The notes below the pieces were generated by a model. It was given only the letters and a program-made list of their open reading frames with translations. It searched no databases and was not told the DNA's origin. A stretch of 44,098 bases of DNA, taken from NCBI RefSeq assembly GCF_004345745.1, contig NZ_SLXJ01000017.1:1-44098 (forward strand). The letters run 5' to 3'. Below are positions 36,083 through 44,098 of the stretch, in pieces (positions within the stretch are counted from its first letter, which is position 1; each line of letters begins with the position of its first letter). The DNA comes from Nicoletella semolina. GTDB lineage: Bacteria; Pseudomonadota; Gammaproteobacteria; Enterobacterales; Pasteurellaceae. Position numbers and translations under genes: made by a program.

Positions 36083-36094
36083 TTGGCTATTTTT

Positions 36095-36143
36095 ACCACC
36101 TCTCATTTATTTTATCCCTCTCAAGCGGAGGGAGAGTGAGGTG
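36095..36143 (+). repeat. Nested stem-loop between dnaN and recF
   Basis: CCACCTC and GAGGTGG form an outer stem, and CCTC...GGAGG an inner one around TCAAGC. This is an imperfect palindrome of about 45 bases that resembles intergenic REP-like units. It could stabilise dnaN mRNA or reduce read-through to recF. No T-run follows. Confidence 0.5.
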
Positions 36144-36191
36144 GATTTCACACTCTATGTCGCTTCTCTACCCAATTTTAATTCCTACTTT

Positions 36192-37277
36192 ATGTCTTTA
36201 AAACGCCTCGTTACCACAAATTTTCGCAATATCCAGTCAGCAGACTTACGATTTAGCCCAAACTTTAATTTTATTATCGGCGAAAACGGCAGCGGTAAAA
36301 CCAGTTTGCTTGAAGCAATTTTTTATCTCGGGCACGGACGTTCATTCAAAAGCCATATTAGCAATCGAATTATTCATTACGAACAAGATCAATTCACACT
36401 GTTTGGTGAAATTGATGAACAAAAATATGAATGGTCAGTTGGGTTACAGAAAACACGCCAAGGCAATACCACACTCAAAATAAATGGCGAAGATGGAAAA
36501 AAAATTTCAGATCTTGCCTTATTATTGCCAATGCAAATGATCACCCCAGAGGGATTAACACTTCTTAATGGCGGCCCCACCTACCGCCGAGCATTTTTGG
36601 ACTGGGGGCTATTTCACCAATACACCGAATTCCACACTCACTGGGTAAACTTAAAACGACTATTAAAGCAACGAAATGCTGCCTTAGCACAAGCCAATCA
36701 CTATGATGACTTACGCCATTGGGATATGGAATTAGTCAAAATTGTTAATATTATTACCCAAATGCGTCAAGATTATGCACAGGCACTCTACCCTGAGATT
36801 GAAAGAACTTGCCATTTTTTTCTACCTGAAATAACCCTTCAAGTCAGCTTTCACCAAGGCTGGGAAAAAGGGCGTGATTATGCCGAGATATTGGCAGAAG
36901 GCTTTGAGCGAGACAAAATGATGGGCTATACGATGGTGGGACCACAAAAAGCGGATCTGCGATTTAGAGCCAATAGCTTACCGGTTGAAGATGTGCTTTC
37001 TCGTGGACAGCTAAAGTTACTGATGTGTGCATTGCGTTTAGCTCAAGGTGAATATTTTTCACGCCAAAAAGAGCGTCAATGTCTGTATTTAATTGACGAT
37101 TTTGCTTCAGAACTTGACCCAAATAAAAGAGCATTATTGGCACAACGTCTGCGTGAAAATGGCTCACAAGTCTTTGTGAGTGCCATTACCGAAGATCAAC
37201 TCAATCAAGTCCAATGGAAAAGTAACGAATACGATCAACGGTTTTATATCCAGCAAGGAATAATTGTAAGAAAGTAG
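36192..37277 (+). CDS. recF: DNA replication/repair protein RecF
   Basis: RecF is an SMC-like ATPase that works with RecO and RecR to load RecA on gapped DNA. The 361-residue protein has Walker A GENGSGKT at residues 30-37, LLPMQMITPEG and DWGLFHQ in the middle, then the signature LSRGQLKLLMCALRLAQ and Walker B LYLIDDFASELD. I chose ATG 36192 (MSLKRLVTTNFRNI, as in E. coli MSLTRLLIRDFRNI). The frame is open further upstream, but that stretch overlaps a palindrome and is not conserved. Confidence 0.96.
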   Translation: MSLKRLVTTNFRNIQSADLRFSPNFNFIIGENGSGKTSLLEAIFYLGHGRSFKSHISNRIIHYEQDQFTLFGEIDEQKYEWSVGLQKTRQGNTTLKINGEDGKKISDLALLLPMQMITPEGLTLLNGGPTYRRAFLDWGLFHQYTEFHTHWVNLKRLLKQRNAALAQANHYDDLRHWDMELVKIVNIITQMRQDYAQALYPEIERTCHFFLPEITLQVSFHQGWEKGRDYAEILAEGFERDKMMGYTMVGPQKADLRFRANSLPVEDVLSRGQLKLLMCALRLAQGEYFSRQKERQCLYLIDDFASELDPNKRALLAQRLRENGSQVFVSAITEDQLNQVQWKSNEYDQRFYIQQGIIVRK

Positions 37278-37346
37278 GACTTTTTTCTGCGTATTCTACA
37301 AAAGGTAAATGTATGAAAAATCAATAAGAGTGCGTAGCAAAATAAG

Positions 37347-37375
37347 AAAAAAGAGGACATAAAATCCTCCTTTTG
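37347..37375 (-). terminator. sodC terminator
   Basis: On the minus strand GAGGA and TCCTC, extended by A/T pairs, enclose a TTTTATG loop and are followed by TTTTTT. It begins just after the sodC stop and may also serve convergent recF. Confidence 0.75.
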
Positions 37376-37387
37376 TATGACAAGTCA

Positions 37388-37963
37388 CTATCGGATTACG
37401 CCACAAGCTACACGACTACCTCCGCCACCAAGAGGCATTGGGTGATCAGAATGATTATCTCCACCTGCATGAATCATTAATGAGCGTCCTTTTATTTCTT
37501 CCAATTTCTTCAAACGTGGAGCAAGAACAGGGTTCGTCGCTGATCCATCTTGTAATACCGCTAGAGCAGGTAAATCACCTAAATGTGCTTGATCAGACCA
37601 AGGGTGTCCGTGTTGTTTTACCCCTTTAGGATCCCAATGCCCACCAGCGGCTAACCCTGCAACTAATTTACCTTCTTTTTCTTTTGATTCACAGCTTGGA
37701 TTTTCATGAATATGAAAACCGTGAAAACCCGCTTCTAAATGACGTAAATTAGGTGTAAATACCAATCCATAGGGTGATTCGGTAATTTCTACATAGCCAA
37801 TATTTTTATTGCCTTTTTCTGTATCAAGTTGATTAACCTCTACAGTAAGCTTTTTAACCGCACTGGTATCACTAGATGACTGATGATCTCCGTGTGCCGA
37901 TGCAATTGTTGATAGACCTAATAACGCCATTGATGCTATCAATTTTGTCAAGTTTAGTTTCAT
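37388..37963 (-). CDS. sodC: Periplasmic Cu,Zn superoxide dismutase
   Basis: SodC removes superoxide in the periplasm and protects against phagocyte oxidants. The 191-residue precursor has a signal peptide cut after STIASA. A His-rich mature N-terminus (HGDHQ) follows, which binds copper in Haemophilus SodC. The metal-site segments are [54 protein letters not shown] and the disulfide cysteine in RVACGVIR. It is complete, on the opposite strand to recF and asd. Confidence 0.97.
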   Translation of the reverse strand: MKLNLTKLIASMALLGLSTIASAHGDHQSSSDTSAVKKLTVEVNQLDTEKGNKNIGYVEITESPYGLVFTPNLRHLEAGFHGFHIHENPSCESKEKEGKLVAGLAAGGHWDPKGVKQHGHPWSDQAHLGDLPALAVLQDGSATNPVLAPRLKKLEEIKGRSLMIHAGGDNHSDHPMPLGGGGSRVACGVIR

Positions 37964-38150
37964 AATGTCTCCGATTGTCTAGTAGTAAAATTGATAATCC
38001 ATACTGTCGAATAATCCTACACTGGAGTTTAAAGAATATCATCTAAATTCATAAATAGGTTAAAAATAATTGCTTTTTTGTATAAAAAATTATAGTAAAA
38101 TTCGTATTATACTTAACAAAAATCAAACACAACATCGAGGAGCGTTATCA

Positions 38151-39269
38151 ATGCAAAATGTAGGTTTTATCGGCTGGCGTGGTATGGTCGGTTCGGTTTT
38201 AATGGATCGAATGGAACAAGAAAATGACTTCGCCAATATCAATCCCATCTTCTTCACCACTTCCCAAGCAGGGCAAAAAGCACCAACCTTTGGCGGAAAA
38301 AAAACTGACGTGTTACAAAATGCCTTTGATATTGAGGCTCTCAAGAATTTGGACATCATTGTTACTTGCCAAGGTGGCGACTATACCAATGAAGTTTATC
38401 CTAAACTGAAAGCGGCTGGCTGGAATGGTTATTGGATCGATGCCGCTTCTGCTTTGCGTATGAACAAAGATGCGATTATCGTATTAGACCCAGTGAATCA
38501 GCACGTCATTTCAGAAGGTCTTAAAAATGGCGTAAAAACGTTTGTCGGTGGAAACTGCACTGTAAGCCTAATGTTAATGGCAATTGGCGGTTTATTTGAA
38601 AAAGATTTGGTCGAATGGGTTTCTGTTGCCACTTACCAAGCAGCTTCTGGAGCAGGTGCTAAAAATATGCGTGAGCTTCTCGTGCAAATGGGTAAATTAG
38701 AAAAGAGTGTTCAAGCTGAACTCGCTGATCCTGCTGCCTCCATTTTAGATATTGAACGCAAAGTAACCCAAGAAATGCGAGCAGATCACTTTCCAATCGA
38801 TAATTTTGGTGCAGCATTAGGCGGTAGCCTAATTCCTTGGATCGATAAACTATTACCAGAAACAGGACAAACCAAAGAAGAATGGAAAGGTTATGCGGAA
38901 ACCAATAAAATCTTAGGGCTAAGCGACAATCCAATTCCTGTTGATGGATTGTGTGTGCGTATTGGTGCATTACGCTGCCATAGCCAAGCCTTTACCATTA
39001 AGTTGAAAAAAGATCTACCATTGACCGAAATTGAACAAATTATTGCCGCTCACAATGAATGGGTCAAAGTCATTCCAAATGATAAAGAATCCACATTGCG
39101 TGAATTAACTCCTGCAAAAGTAACAGGTACATTAAGCGTTCCTGTCGGTCGTTTACGCAAATTAGCAATGGGCGGTGAATACCTATCAGCGTTCACCGTG
39201 GGCGACCAGCTATTATGGGGAGCCGCAGAGCCAGTTCGCCGTATTTTGGTACAATTAACCCAGCAATAA
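38151..39269 (+). CDS. asd: Aspartate-semialdehyde dehydrogenase
   Basis: Asd reduces aspartyl phosphate to aspartate semialdehyde, the branch point to lysine/diaminopimelate, methionine and threonine. The 372-residue protein (E. coli 367) shows [18 protein letters not shown] for NADP binding, [12 protein letters not shown] with the catalytic cysteine near residue 135, and [21 protein letters not shown] at 38137-38142 fixes the ATG at 38151. The open frame upstream is not conserved. A strong terminator follows. Confidence 0.97.
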   Translation: MQNVGFIGWRGMVGSVLMDRMEQENDFANINPIFFTTSQAGQKAPTFGGKKTDVLQNAFDIEALKNLDIIVTCQGGDYTNEVYPKLKAAGWNGYWIDAASALRMNKDAIIVLDPVNQHVISEGLKNGVKTFVGGNCTVSLMLMAIGGLFEKDLVEWVSVATYQAASGAGAKNMRELLVQMGKLEKSVQAELADPAASILDIERKVTQEMRADHFPIDNFGAALGGSLIPWIDKLLPETGQTKEEWKGYAETNKILGLSDNPIPVDGLCVRIGALRCHSQAFTIKLKKDLPLTEIEQIIAAHNEWVKVIPNDKESTLRELTPAKVTGTLSVPVGRLRKLAMGGEYLSAFTVGDQLLWGAAEPVRRILVQLTQQ

Positions 39270-39274
39270 ATAGC

Positions 39275-39306
39275 AAAACCTCAAGCCATAGCTTGAGGTT
39301 TTTTAG
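39275..39306 (+). terminator. asd terminator (probably bidirectional)
   Basis: A 12-bp stem (AAAACCTCAAGC / GCTTGAGGTTTT) with loop CATA is followed by further T on the plus strand. A-runs on the other side let it also serve convergent rsmB. Confidence 0.93.
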
Positions 39307-39311
39307 TCTAG

Positions 39312-40625
39312 CTAACTCATTTTAATTAGCTTCGCATAAAAGAAACCATCTCCACCCTTTTCAGTTGGCAAAAATTGTTTCTCCATGACTTTTTCGCCAG
39401 CAAATGTCATCTCAAACGGTTTTGCATCAGGCATATCTGCTATAAACTGTTGAATTTGCAAGCTATTTTCTTCTGGTAAAACTGAACAAGTAGCATACAG
39501 TAGAACGCCATTTGGTTTGAGGCGTTGCCACAGAGCATCTAAAATCTTGCGTTGTAGCTTGACTAATTCTTGAATATCGCTTTCTTGACGTAACCATTTT
39601 ATATCAGGGTGGCGACGAATAACGCCTGTTGCAGAGCAAGGTGCATCAAGCAAAATTCGGTCAAACATCACCGATTTATCTAACCAACATTCTGGTTGGC
39701 TGGCATCGCCACAAACCACCCTTGCCTGCTGCCCTAAACGTTTGAGGTTTTCTTCTACACGTTGCAAGCGGTGCTGCTCAATATCGAGTGCGGTAACTTG
39801 TGCTTGCGGTGCAATCTCAAGAATATGTGTCGTTTTCCCCCCAGGGGCTGCACAGGCGTCAAGAACCACTTCGCCATTTTGAGGAGCAAGTAACCAAGCT
39901 GCCCATTGTGCGTGAACATCTTGTACAGTGACCCAACCTTGTTCGAAATGAGGTAATTGATTGACTGGCAAAGGTTTAGTCATCAAGATAGCCCCTTGAG
40001 GAAGGTTGTCCACTAAGCGACAAGCGGTCATTTTTTCGGAATTTTTTGCATTATCCCCAAGTAAATTGGCATATTCCTCTGGCGTTGCAAACTGCGAATT
40101 CACTCGAACCCACATCGGTGGGTGCTGGTTATTCGCTTTAACAATCTCTCGCCAATTTGGATATACACTTTTCAAGCAATTGACCAGCCATTCTGGGTGC
40201 AACGTTTGCCAGTTTTTATCTACTTTTGCCAACAGCGATTCCTGCTCTCGTAAAAAACGGCGTAGTACTCCGTTAGTTAATGCTCGAAATTTATCTACAT
40301 TAAGAGCTTTAGTCGCATTCACCACTTCATCAACGGCAGCAAAGGCAGGTATTCGCAAATAGAGCAATTGGTAAAGTCCAACCAATAACAGACAATGCAC
40401 AATGCGAGTTTTGCCTTTTAGTGGTTTCTCAACCAATAACCGAATAATTGCTTCAAGACGAGGCAGCACTCGACACACCCCAAAGCAGATTTCCTGCATC
40501 AATGGCATATCCCTCGTTGCAATCGGATACGTTTTTTCTGCCAATAAGCTTGAGAGCGATTTCCCCTCGTCCAATACTTGTAGCAGTAGCTGTGCAGACA
40601 AGGCTCTTGCGGAGAGCTTTTTCAT
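39312..40625 (-). CDS. rsmB: 16S rRNA (cytosine967-C5)-methyltransferase
   Basis: RsmB makes m5C967 in 16S rRNA. The 437-residue protein has an N-terminal NusB-like domain (about 1-140) and a C-terminal RsmB/NOP catalytic domain with [15 protein letters not shown] (AdoMet site), [15 protein letters not shown] and [10 protein letters not shown]; the last two carry the catalytic cysteines. It overlaps the end of fmt by ATGA, giving a fmt-rsmB operon as in E. coli. An exact uptake sequence lies inside near 40020. Confidence 0.96.
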   Translation of the reverse strand: MKKLSARALSAQLLLQVLDEGKSLSSLLAEKTYPIATRDMPLMQEICFGVCRVLPRLEAIIRLLVEKPLKGKTRIVHCLLLVGLYQLLYLRIPAFAAVDEVVNATKALNVDKFRALTNGVLRRFLREQESLLAKVDKNWQTLHPEWLVNCLKSVYPNWREIVKANNQHPPMWVRVNSQFATPEEYANLLGDNAKNSEKMTACRLVDNLPQGAILMTKPLPVNQLPHFEQGWVTVQDVHAQWAAWLLAPQNGEVVLDACAAPGGKTTHILEIAPQAQVTALDIEQHRLQRVEENLKRLGQQARVVCGDASQPECWLDKSVMFDRILLDAPCSATGVIRRHPDIKWLRQESDIQELVKLQRKILDALWQRLKPNGVLLYATCSVLPEENSLQIQQFIADMPDAKPFEMTFAGEKVMEKQFLPTEKGGDGFFYAKLIKMS

Positions 40626-41575
40626 TGTAATACCTCGCCCAGCTCAAACCAATGACTACGCCCATTTAAGAAATCTTGCACCGACATTACTTTTTTGCCA
40701 GCAGGTTGCAATTGCGTCAAATTTAATACGCCCTTTGTGGTAGCAATTTGAATGCCATTTTTATTGATATTTAAAACTGTGCCCGCCGTTGCATCTTGAT
40801 GAGGCAACACCTCTGCTTGATGAACTTTTACTCGCTCCTCATTTCCATTAACAACGAGTGTTAAAAATGCCATCGGAGCAGGATTAAAAGCACGAATATT
40901 CCGTTCTAGCTGACAGGCGGTCAAATGCCAATCCAATTTCGCTTCTTCTTTGCTCAATTTCTGTGCATAATTGGCGTGTTCGTCTTGTTGTTTTTCAGGC
41001 AGAAACTGACCGCTTGATAGCCCGTCTAACACCGTTAATAGTGCAGGGGGAGCAATAGTGGCTAACTTTTGGTAGAGTGTGGCGGAGGTTTCACTTTTAG
41101 CAATAGGCGTACTGACTTTATACAGCATATCACCTGTATCCAGTCCGCTGTCCATTTGCATAATCGTAATACCTGTTTCACTATCACCTGCCCAGATTGC
41201 ACGCTGAATGGGAGCCGCCCCACGCCAGCGAGGCAGTAAAGAGCCGTGAACATTCAAACAACCAAAACGAGGAGCATCTAACACGGCTTGTGGCAAAATC
41301 AAACCATAGGCCACTACCACCATTACATCAGCATTTAACGCTTGCAGCTCTTTTTGTGCCTCAAGTTGGCGTAGGCTTTTTGGTTGATAAACGGGGATTT
41401 GATGGTGTTCGGCTAGCTGCTTAACAGGACTAGCTTGTAACTTTTTACCTCGTCCAGCAGGTTTATCTGGTTGAGTGTAAACGGCGATTACATCGTGCGG
41501 TGAATCCAACAATGCTTGCAAATGCACAGCGGCAAAATCAGGCGTGCCAGCAAAAATAATCCTTAATTTTTCCAT
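40622..41575 (-). CDS. fmt: Methionyl-tRNA formyltransferase
   Basis: Fmt puts a formyl group from 10-formyl-tetrahydrofolate on initiator Met-tRNA. The 317-residue protein begins [20 protein letters not shown]. It has the catalytic Asn/His/Asp triad in [17 protein letters not shown] and [11 protein letters not shown], and a C-terminal OB-like domain. It is first of the fmt-rsmB pair. The def gene, often upstream of fmt, is not here; a uspA-like gene is. Confidence 0.97.
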   Translation of the reverse strand: MEKLRIIFAGTPDFAAVHLQALLDSPHDVIAVYTQPDKPAGRGKKLQASPVKQLAEHHQIPVYQPKSLRQLEAQKELQALNADVMVVVAYGLILPQAVLDAPRFGCLNVHGSLLPRWRGAAPIQRAIWAGDSETGITIMQMDSGLDTGDMLYKVSTPIAKSETSATLYQKLATIAPPALLTVLDGLSSGQFLPEKQQDEHANYAQKLSKEEAKLDWHLTACQLERNIRAFNPAPMAFLTLVVNGNEERVKVHQAEVLPHQDATAGTVLNINKNGIQIATTKGVLNLTQLQPAGKKVMSVQDFLNGRSHWFELGEVLQ

Positions 41576-41616
41576 TTTCTATTCTTTATCGTTTTTTAAG
41601 GCGAATCCAAGATCGA

Positions 41617-42042
41617 TTAACGTAGCACTAAAATTGGCTTTTTACTGTTACGAGCTACTTTTACCGTATTGGAACTTAACCCTTTAGCATTTGGCTTACT
41701 GCTTGCCAGCATCACAATCAGATCCACCTCTTTCTCTTCAGCAATGCGATTCACTTCTTCATAAATCGTGCCGTGTGCCACAATATGCTGAACTTTCGCC
41801 CCTTCAGGGAAATGGCTTTTTGTGAATTCGTGCAACGTTTTATTCGCTTCTTCAATCACTGATTTATCGAAATTCTTCGGTAAAAAGGCAGAAATAAAGC
41901 TATCATCAATCGGCTCAATAATGGTGACCACACGGTAAATCGCATTGGGATTTCTTGCGGTGATTTGCAATGCGGTATCAACCACAAATTTCGCACTCTC
42001 AAGATGACTTAAATCAACTGCGATTAATAATTTGCTATACAT
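41617..42042 (-). CDS. uspA: Universal stress protein, UspA class
   Basis: This is a 141-residue single-domain Usp protein with YSKLLIAVDLSHLESAKFVVD at the start, VDLIVMLASS in the middle and the C-terminal KPILVLR strand. The region that in ATP-binding Usps reads GxxGx9G(S/T) is here ASSKPNAKGLSSNTVK and lacks it. This suggests the UspA/non-ATP-binding class, induced in stress and stationary phase. AAGGAT precedes the ATG. It shares an intergenic region of about 240 bases with the adhesin gene and is divergent from it. Confidence 0.88.
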   Translation of the reverse strand: MYSKLLIAVDLSHLESAKFVVDTALQITARNPNAIYRVVTIIEPIDDSFISAFLPKNFDKSVIEEANKTLHEFTKSHFPEGAKVQHIVAHGTIYEEVNRIAEEKEVDLIVMLASSKPNAKGLSSNTVKVARNSKKPILVLR

Positions 42043-42166
42043 ATTTTATCCTTAATTCACACTTTTACTCATTTTAACCTGCGGCAATTTAATCAAATTG
42101 TATCCTCAATAGAAAGAACCGTACACAAAAAACGAAGTGGAATATAGTATTTTTATTTTTTAATTC

Positions 42167-42193
42167 TATTTTGTATACAAAATAAATTATAAT
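42167..42193 (+). promoter_or_regulatory. Adhesin promoter region: 18-bp palindrome abutting a -10 box
   Basis: TATTTTGTATACAAAATA (42167-42184) is a perfect 18-bp palindrome, likely an operator. Four bases later TATAAT (42188-42193) is a perfect -10 box. No good -35 is spaced 16-18 bases upstream, so activation by a bound protein is plausible. The octanucleotide repeat begins at the very next base. Confidence 0.6.
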
Positions 42194-42247
42194 GCCATTG
42201 TGCCATTGTGCCATTGTGCCATTGTGCCATTGTGCCATTGTGCCATT
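42194..42247 (+). repeat. Octanucleotide tandem repeat GCCATTGT (6.75 copies)
   Basis: There are six full GCCATTGT units plus GCCATT, starting immediately after a -10 box and ending 38 bases before the adhesin start codon. The tract would fall in the initially transcribed leader. Changes in copy number would alter promoter/leader spacing without changing the protein. Confidence 0.93.
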
Positions 42248-42285
42248 CAGTATTTTCAATGTTATTTGATATTAAGGAAACCCCT

Positions 42286-44098
42286 ATGAATAAAATATTT
42301 AAGGTCGTTTTTCATTCGGCAAGCCAATCTTGGGTCGTTGTCTCTGAACTCGCCCGTTGTGCAGTAAAATCGACAACCTCCGTAGATAAACGTCAGTCAG
42401 TCAGTCAGTCAGTCAGTCAGTCAGTCAGTCAGTCAGTCAGTCAGTCAGTCAGTCAGTCAGTCAGTCAGTCAGTCAGTCAGTCAGTATTCTCTCCTCGCCT
42501 ACTAAACTAATCAATCCTATTTCTTTAGCTATTTTTGCTTTTACTATATTCACTCCTAATATATCGGCAGCAAGTTGGGCAAATGGTTTAGGTAACATTG
42601 ACGGTCGAGCTGAAAGAAGAGGAGATGTGGCTAAAGGAGAGGATTCCTATTCAGATCAAGAGTCTGTCGCACTTGGACAGTATGCAAGGGCTGGTCAAGA
42701 TGGAAACTACGCCATCGCTATTGGTAAGTACTCTTACTCTATTGGACATAATTCTATCGCAGTTGGTTATACCTCAGAGGCACTAGCTCAAGATACTATC
42801 GCTTTCGGTCGCCGTGCAATCGCAGGAGACCGTAATGCAATTGTAATTGGTAAAACTTCCTTTGCTTATAGAAACTCTCTCTCTTTAGGACAAAATACAT
42901 TCTCTTATATAGATGCTATAGCTCTCGGTAGTGAGGCCAAAGCAAACGGATATCGTTCAATGGTTTTCGGATACAATGCATCTGATTCTTGGAACAGTAG
43001 CCACTCCGTTGTAATCGGTCCATTTGCAACTCTTCAAGGTAACAGCACAAATGGCACACTCTTAGGTACTAATACTTTTGGTAGTGGCATTGGTGTACTT
43101 GCTCTTGGCGGATGGTCAAGTGCTTATTCAAACTATGCTATGGCTCTTGGTTACAAAGCACTAGCAAACGAACAAAATGCTATTGCAATTGGTCGTAATG
43201 CGAAGTCATTAAATCGCAACTCGATCGCTCTTGGTTATGATGCTTTAGCCTTAGAGCAGAATTCGATCGCAATTGGTCAAACTTCATTTGCTCTTAGAGA
43301 TGCTATCTCTGTGGGTAAAAACGCTCAAGCTAATGGATATCTCTCACTCGCCTTAGGATATAAGGCTCAAAACAGCTTAAATAGTATTGGCTCTATCGCC
43401 ATTGGACCGTTTGCAAATCTTCAAGATAATAGCCTAGGCGGCGTACTCTTAGGCTCTCGCACCTATGGTCGTGGCATTGGCGTACTCGCCCTTGGAGGAA
43501 GAGCAACTGCTCAATCAAATTATGCAACGGCGATTGGCTATAATGCATTTGCCAAAGAGCAAGATACTATTGCCATTGGACATGATGCTAAATCATCATA
43601 CCGTAATGCTATCTCTGTGGGTAGAAATGCTCAATCTCACCTAAATGCTGTATCACTTGGTCTAAATGCTAAATCAAGCATAGATGGTATTGCCATTGGT
43701 AGACAAGCACAAGCTTATGTCAATAGCATTGCTGTAGGTCCAAATGCAAAAGCACTTAAACAATTCAGTGTAGCTCTAGGCGATAAAGCGGTGGCTCGTG
43801 GTGCTTACTCCGTCGCCATTGGTGCAGGCTCTCTCGCTGACAATACTGGAAAAGCAATCAATAACGCTAAAATTGACGACTACACCTTCAACAACTTCTT
43901 TGGTGCTATCAAAAACAGTGGACACATCGTCTCATTTGGTCGTTCTGACTTCACTCGCCAGCTTAAATTTGTGGCGCCAGGTGAAGTCTCTGAACAATCT
44001 ACCGATGCAATTAACGGTAGCCAGCTATATTCTATCGCTAAAACCATTATTGAAAAAATCACCGCCTCCACAGTCTCTGCTGCTCCTGCTCTCACTGT
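42286..44098 (+). CDS. Trimeric autotransporter adhesin, phase-variable, OFF as sequenced, partial at window edge
   Basis: An AAGGA site and ATG open an ESPR-type extended signal peptide (MNKIFKVVFHSASQSWVVVS). About 23 AGTC units follow, encoding QSVS repeats. As read, the start frame stops at 42508-42510. The frame shifted by two continues without stop to the window end. It holds the hydrophobic signal core (PISLAIFAFTIF), mature start ASWANG, and many YadA-type head repeats (SIAIG/SVALG motifs about every 14-16 residues, from about 42660 to 43830). A neck motif (FVAPGEVSEQSTDAINGSQL, about 43969-44030) follows. Stalk and membrane anchor lie beyond the edge. One more AGTC unit, or two fewer, restores the frame. 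Likely an adhesin exposed on the outer membrane. Confidence 0.88.
42392..42485 (+). repeat. AGTC tetranucleotide tract (23.5 units) in adhesin signal peptide
   Basis: There are 94 bases of perfect period-4 repeat: 22 complete AGTC units from 42395 to 42482 plus partial units at each end. It lies between the ESPR and the hydrophobic core of the signal peptide. Four-base slippage cycles through three frames, and in this copy number the head is out of frame. Confidence 0.95.

Noticed and set aside
42194-42485. Repeats as a CRISPR array
   Set aside because: Both tracts are pure tandem repeats with 4- or 8-base periods and no spacers. No cas genes are present.

Overview
The window looks like chromosomal DNA from a Pasteurellaceae species of the Actinobacillus/Mannheimia/Bibersteinia side of the family. 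Three things point there. The 9-mer ACAAGCGGT, the core of the Apl-type DNA uptake sequence (USS), recurs on both strands. The gene products are typical of the family (OapA/OapB, ComEA behind a CRP-S-like site, NadV, periplasmic SodC with a His-rich N-terminus). The base composition is AT-rich. NadV suggests an organism that can make NAD from nicotinamide. I cannot name the species.

Layout. At 1-390 a leftward tRNA operon (Arg-CCG, His-GTG, Pro-TGG) runs straight into an rRNA-leader boxA, so a 16S gene probably lies just left of the window. At 526-5475 a leftward, overlapping enterobacterial-common-antigen operon reads wecD-wecE-wecF-wzyE-wecG, with no wzxE flippase gene. Rightward mnmE follows, then a BcgI-like restriction-modification locus (7130-10095) whose specificity gene is split by a G13 tract. 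Housekeeping genes come next: thrC, mgsA, ygfZ, rnhB, two Mn/Fe ABC permeases and pqiA.

A wrecked type III restriction locus occupies 16660-22374. The mod gene keeps its N-terminal third and its last ~31 codons. The middle is replaced by a GC-rich CDF metal-efflux gene with its own MerR-type promoter and by an IS481-family element carrying a frameshifted transposase. The res gene downstream is intact.

The region 22605-31709 holds chaA, rraA, trmN6, psd, comEA, oapA-oapB-waaF and an SLC13-type transporter. The region 31846-42042 holds nadV, dnaA-dnaN-recF, sodC, asd, rsmB-fmt and a uspA-like gene.

The right edge is the start of a trimeric autotransporter adhesin with two separate simple-sequence repeats: an octanucleotide tract directly after a -10 element, and about 23 AGTC units inside the extended signal peptide. 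As sequenced, the AGTC tract puts the head out of frame with the start codon, so the gene reads as OFF.

The main theme is switchable surface and restriction functions. One R-M locus has a contingency G-tract, a second has been broken by a metal-resistance insertion, and an adhesin seems to have both a transcriptional and a translational repeat switch.
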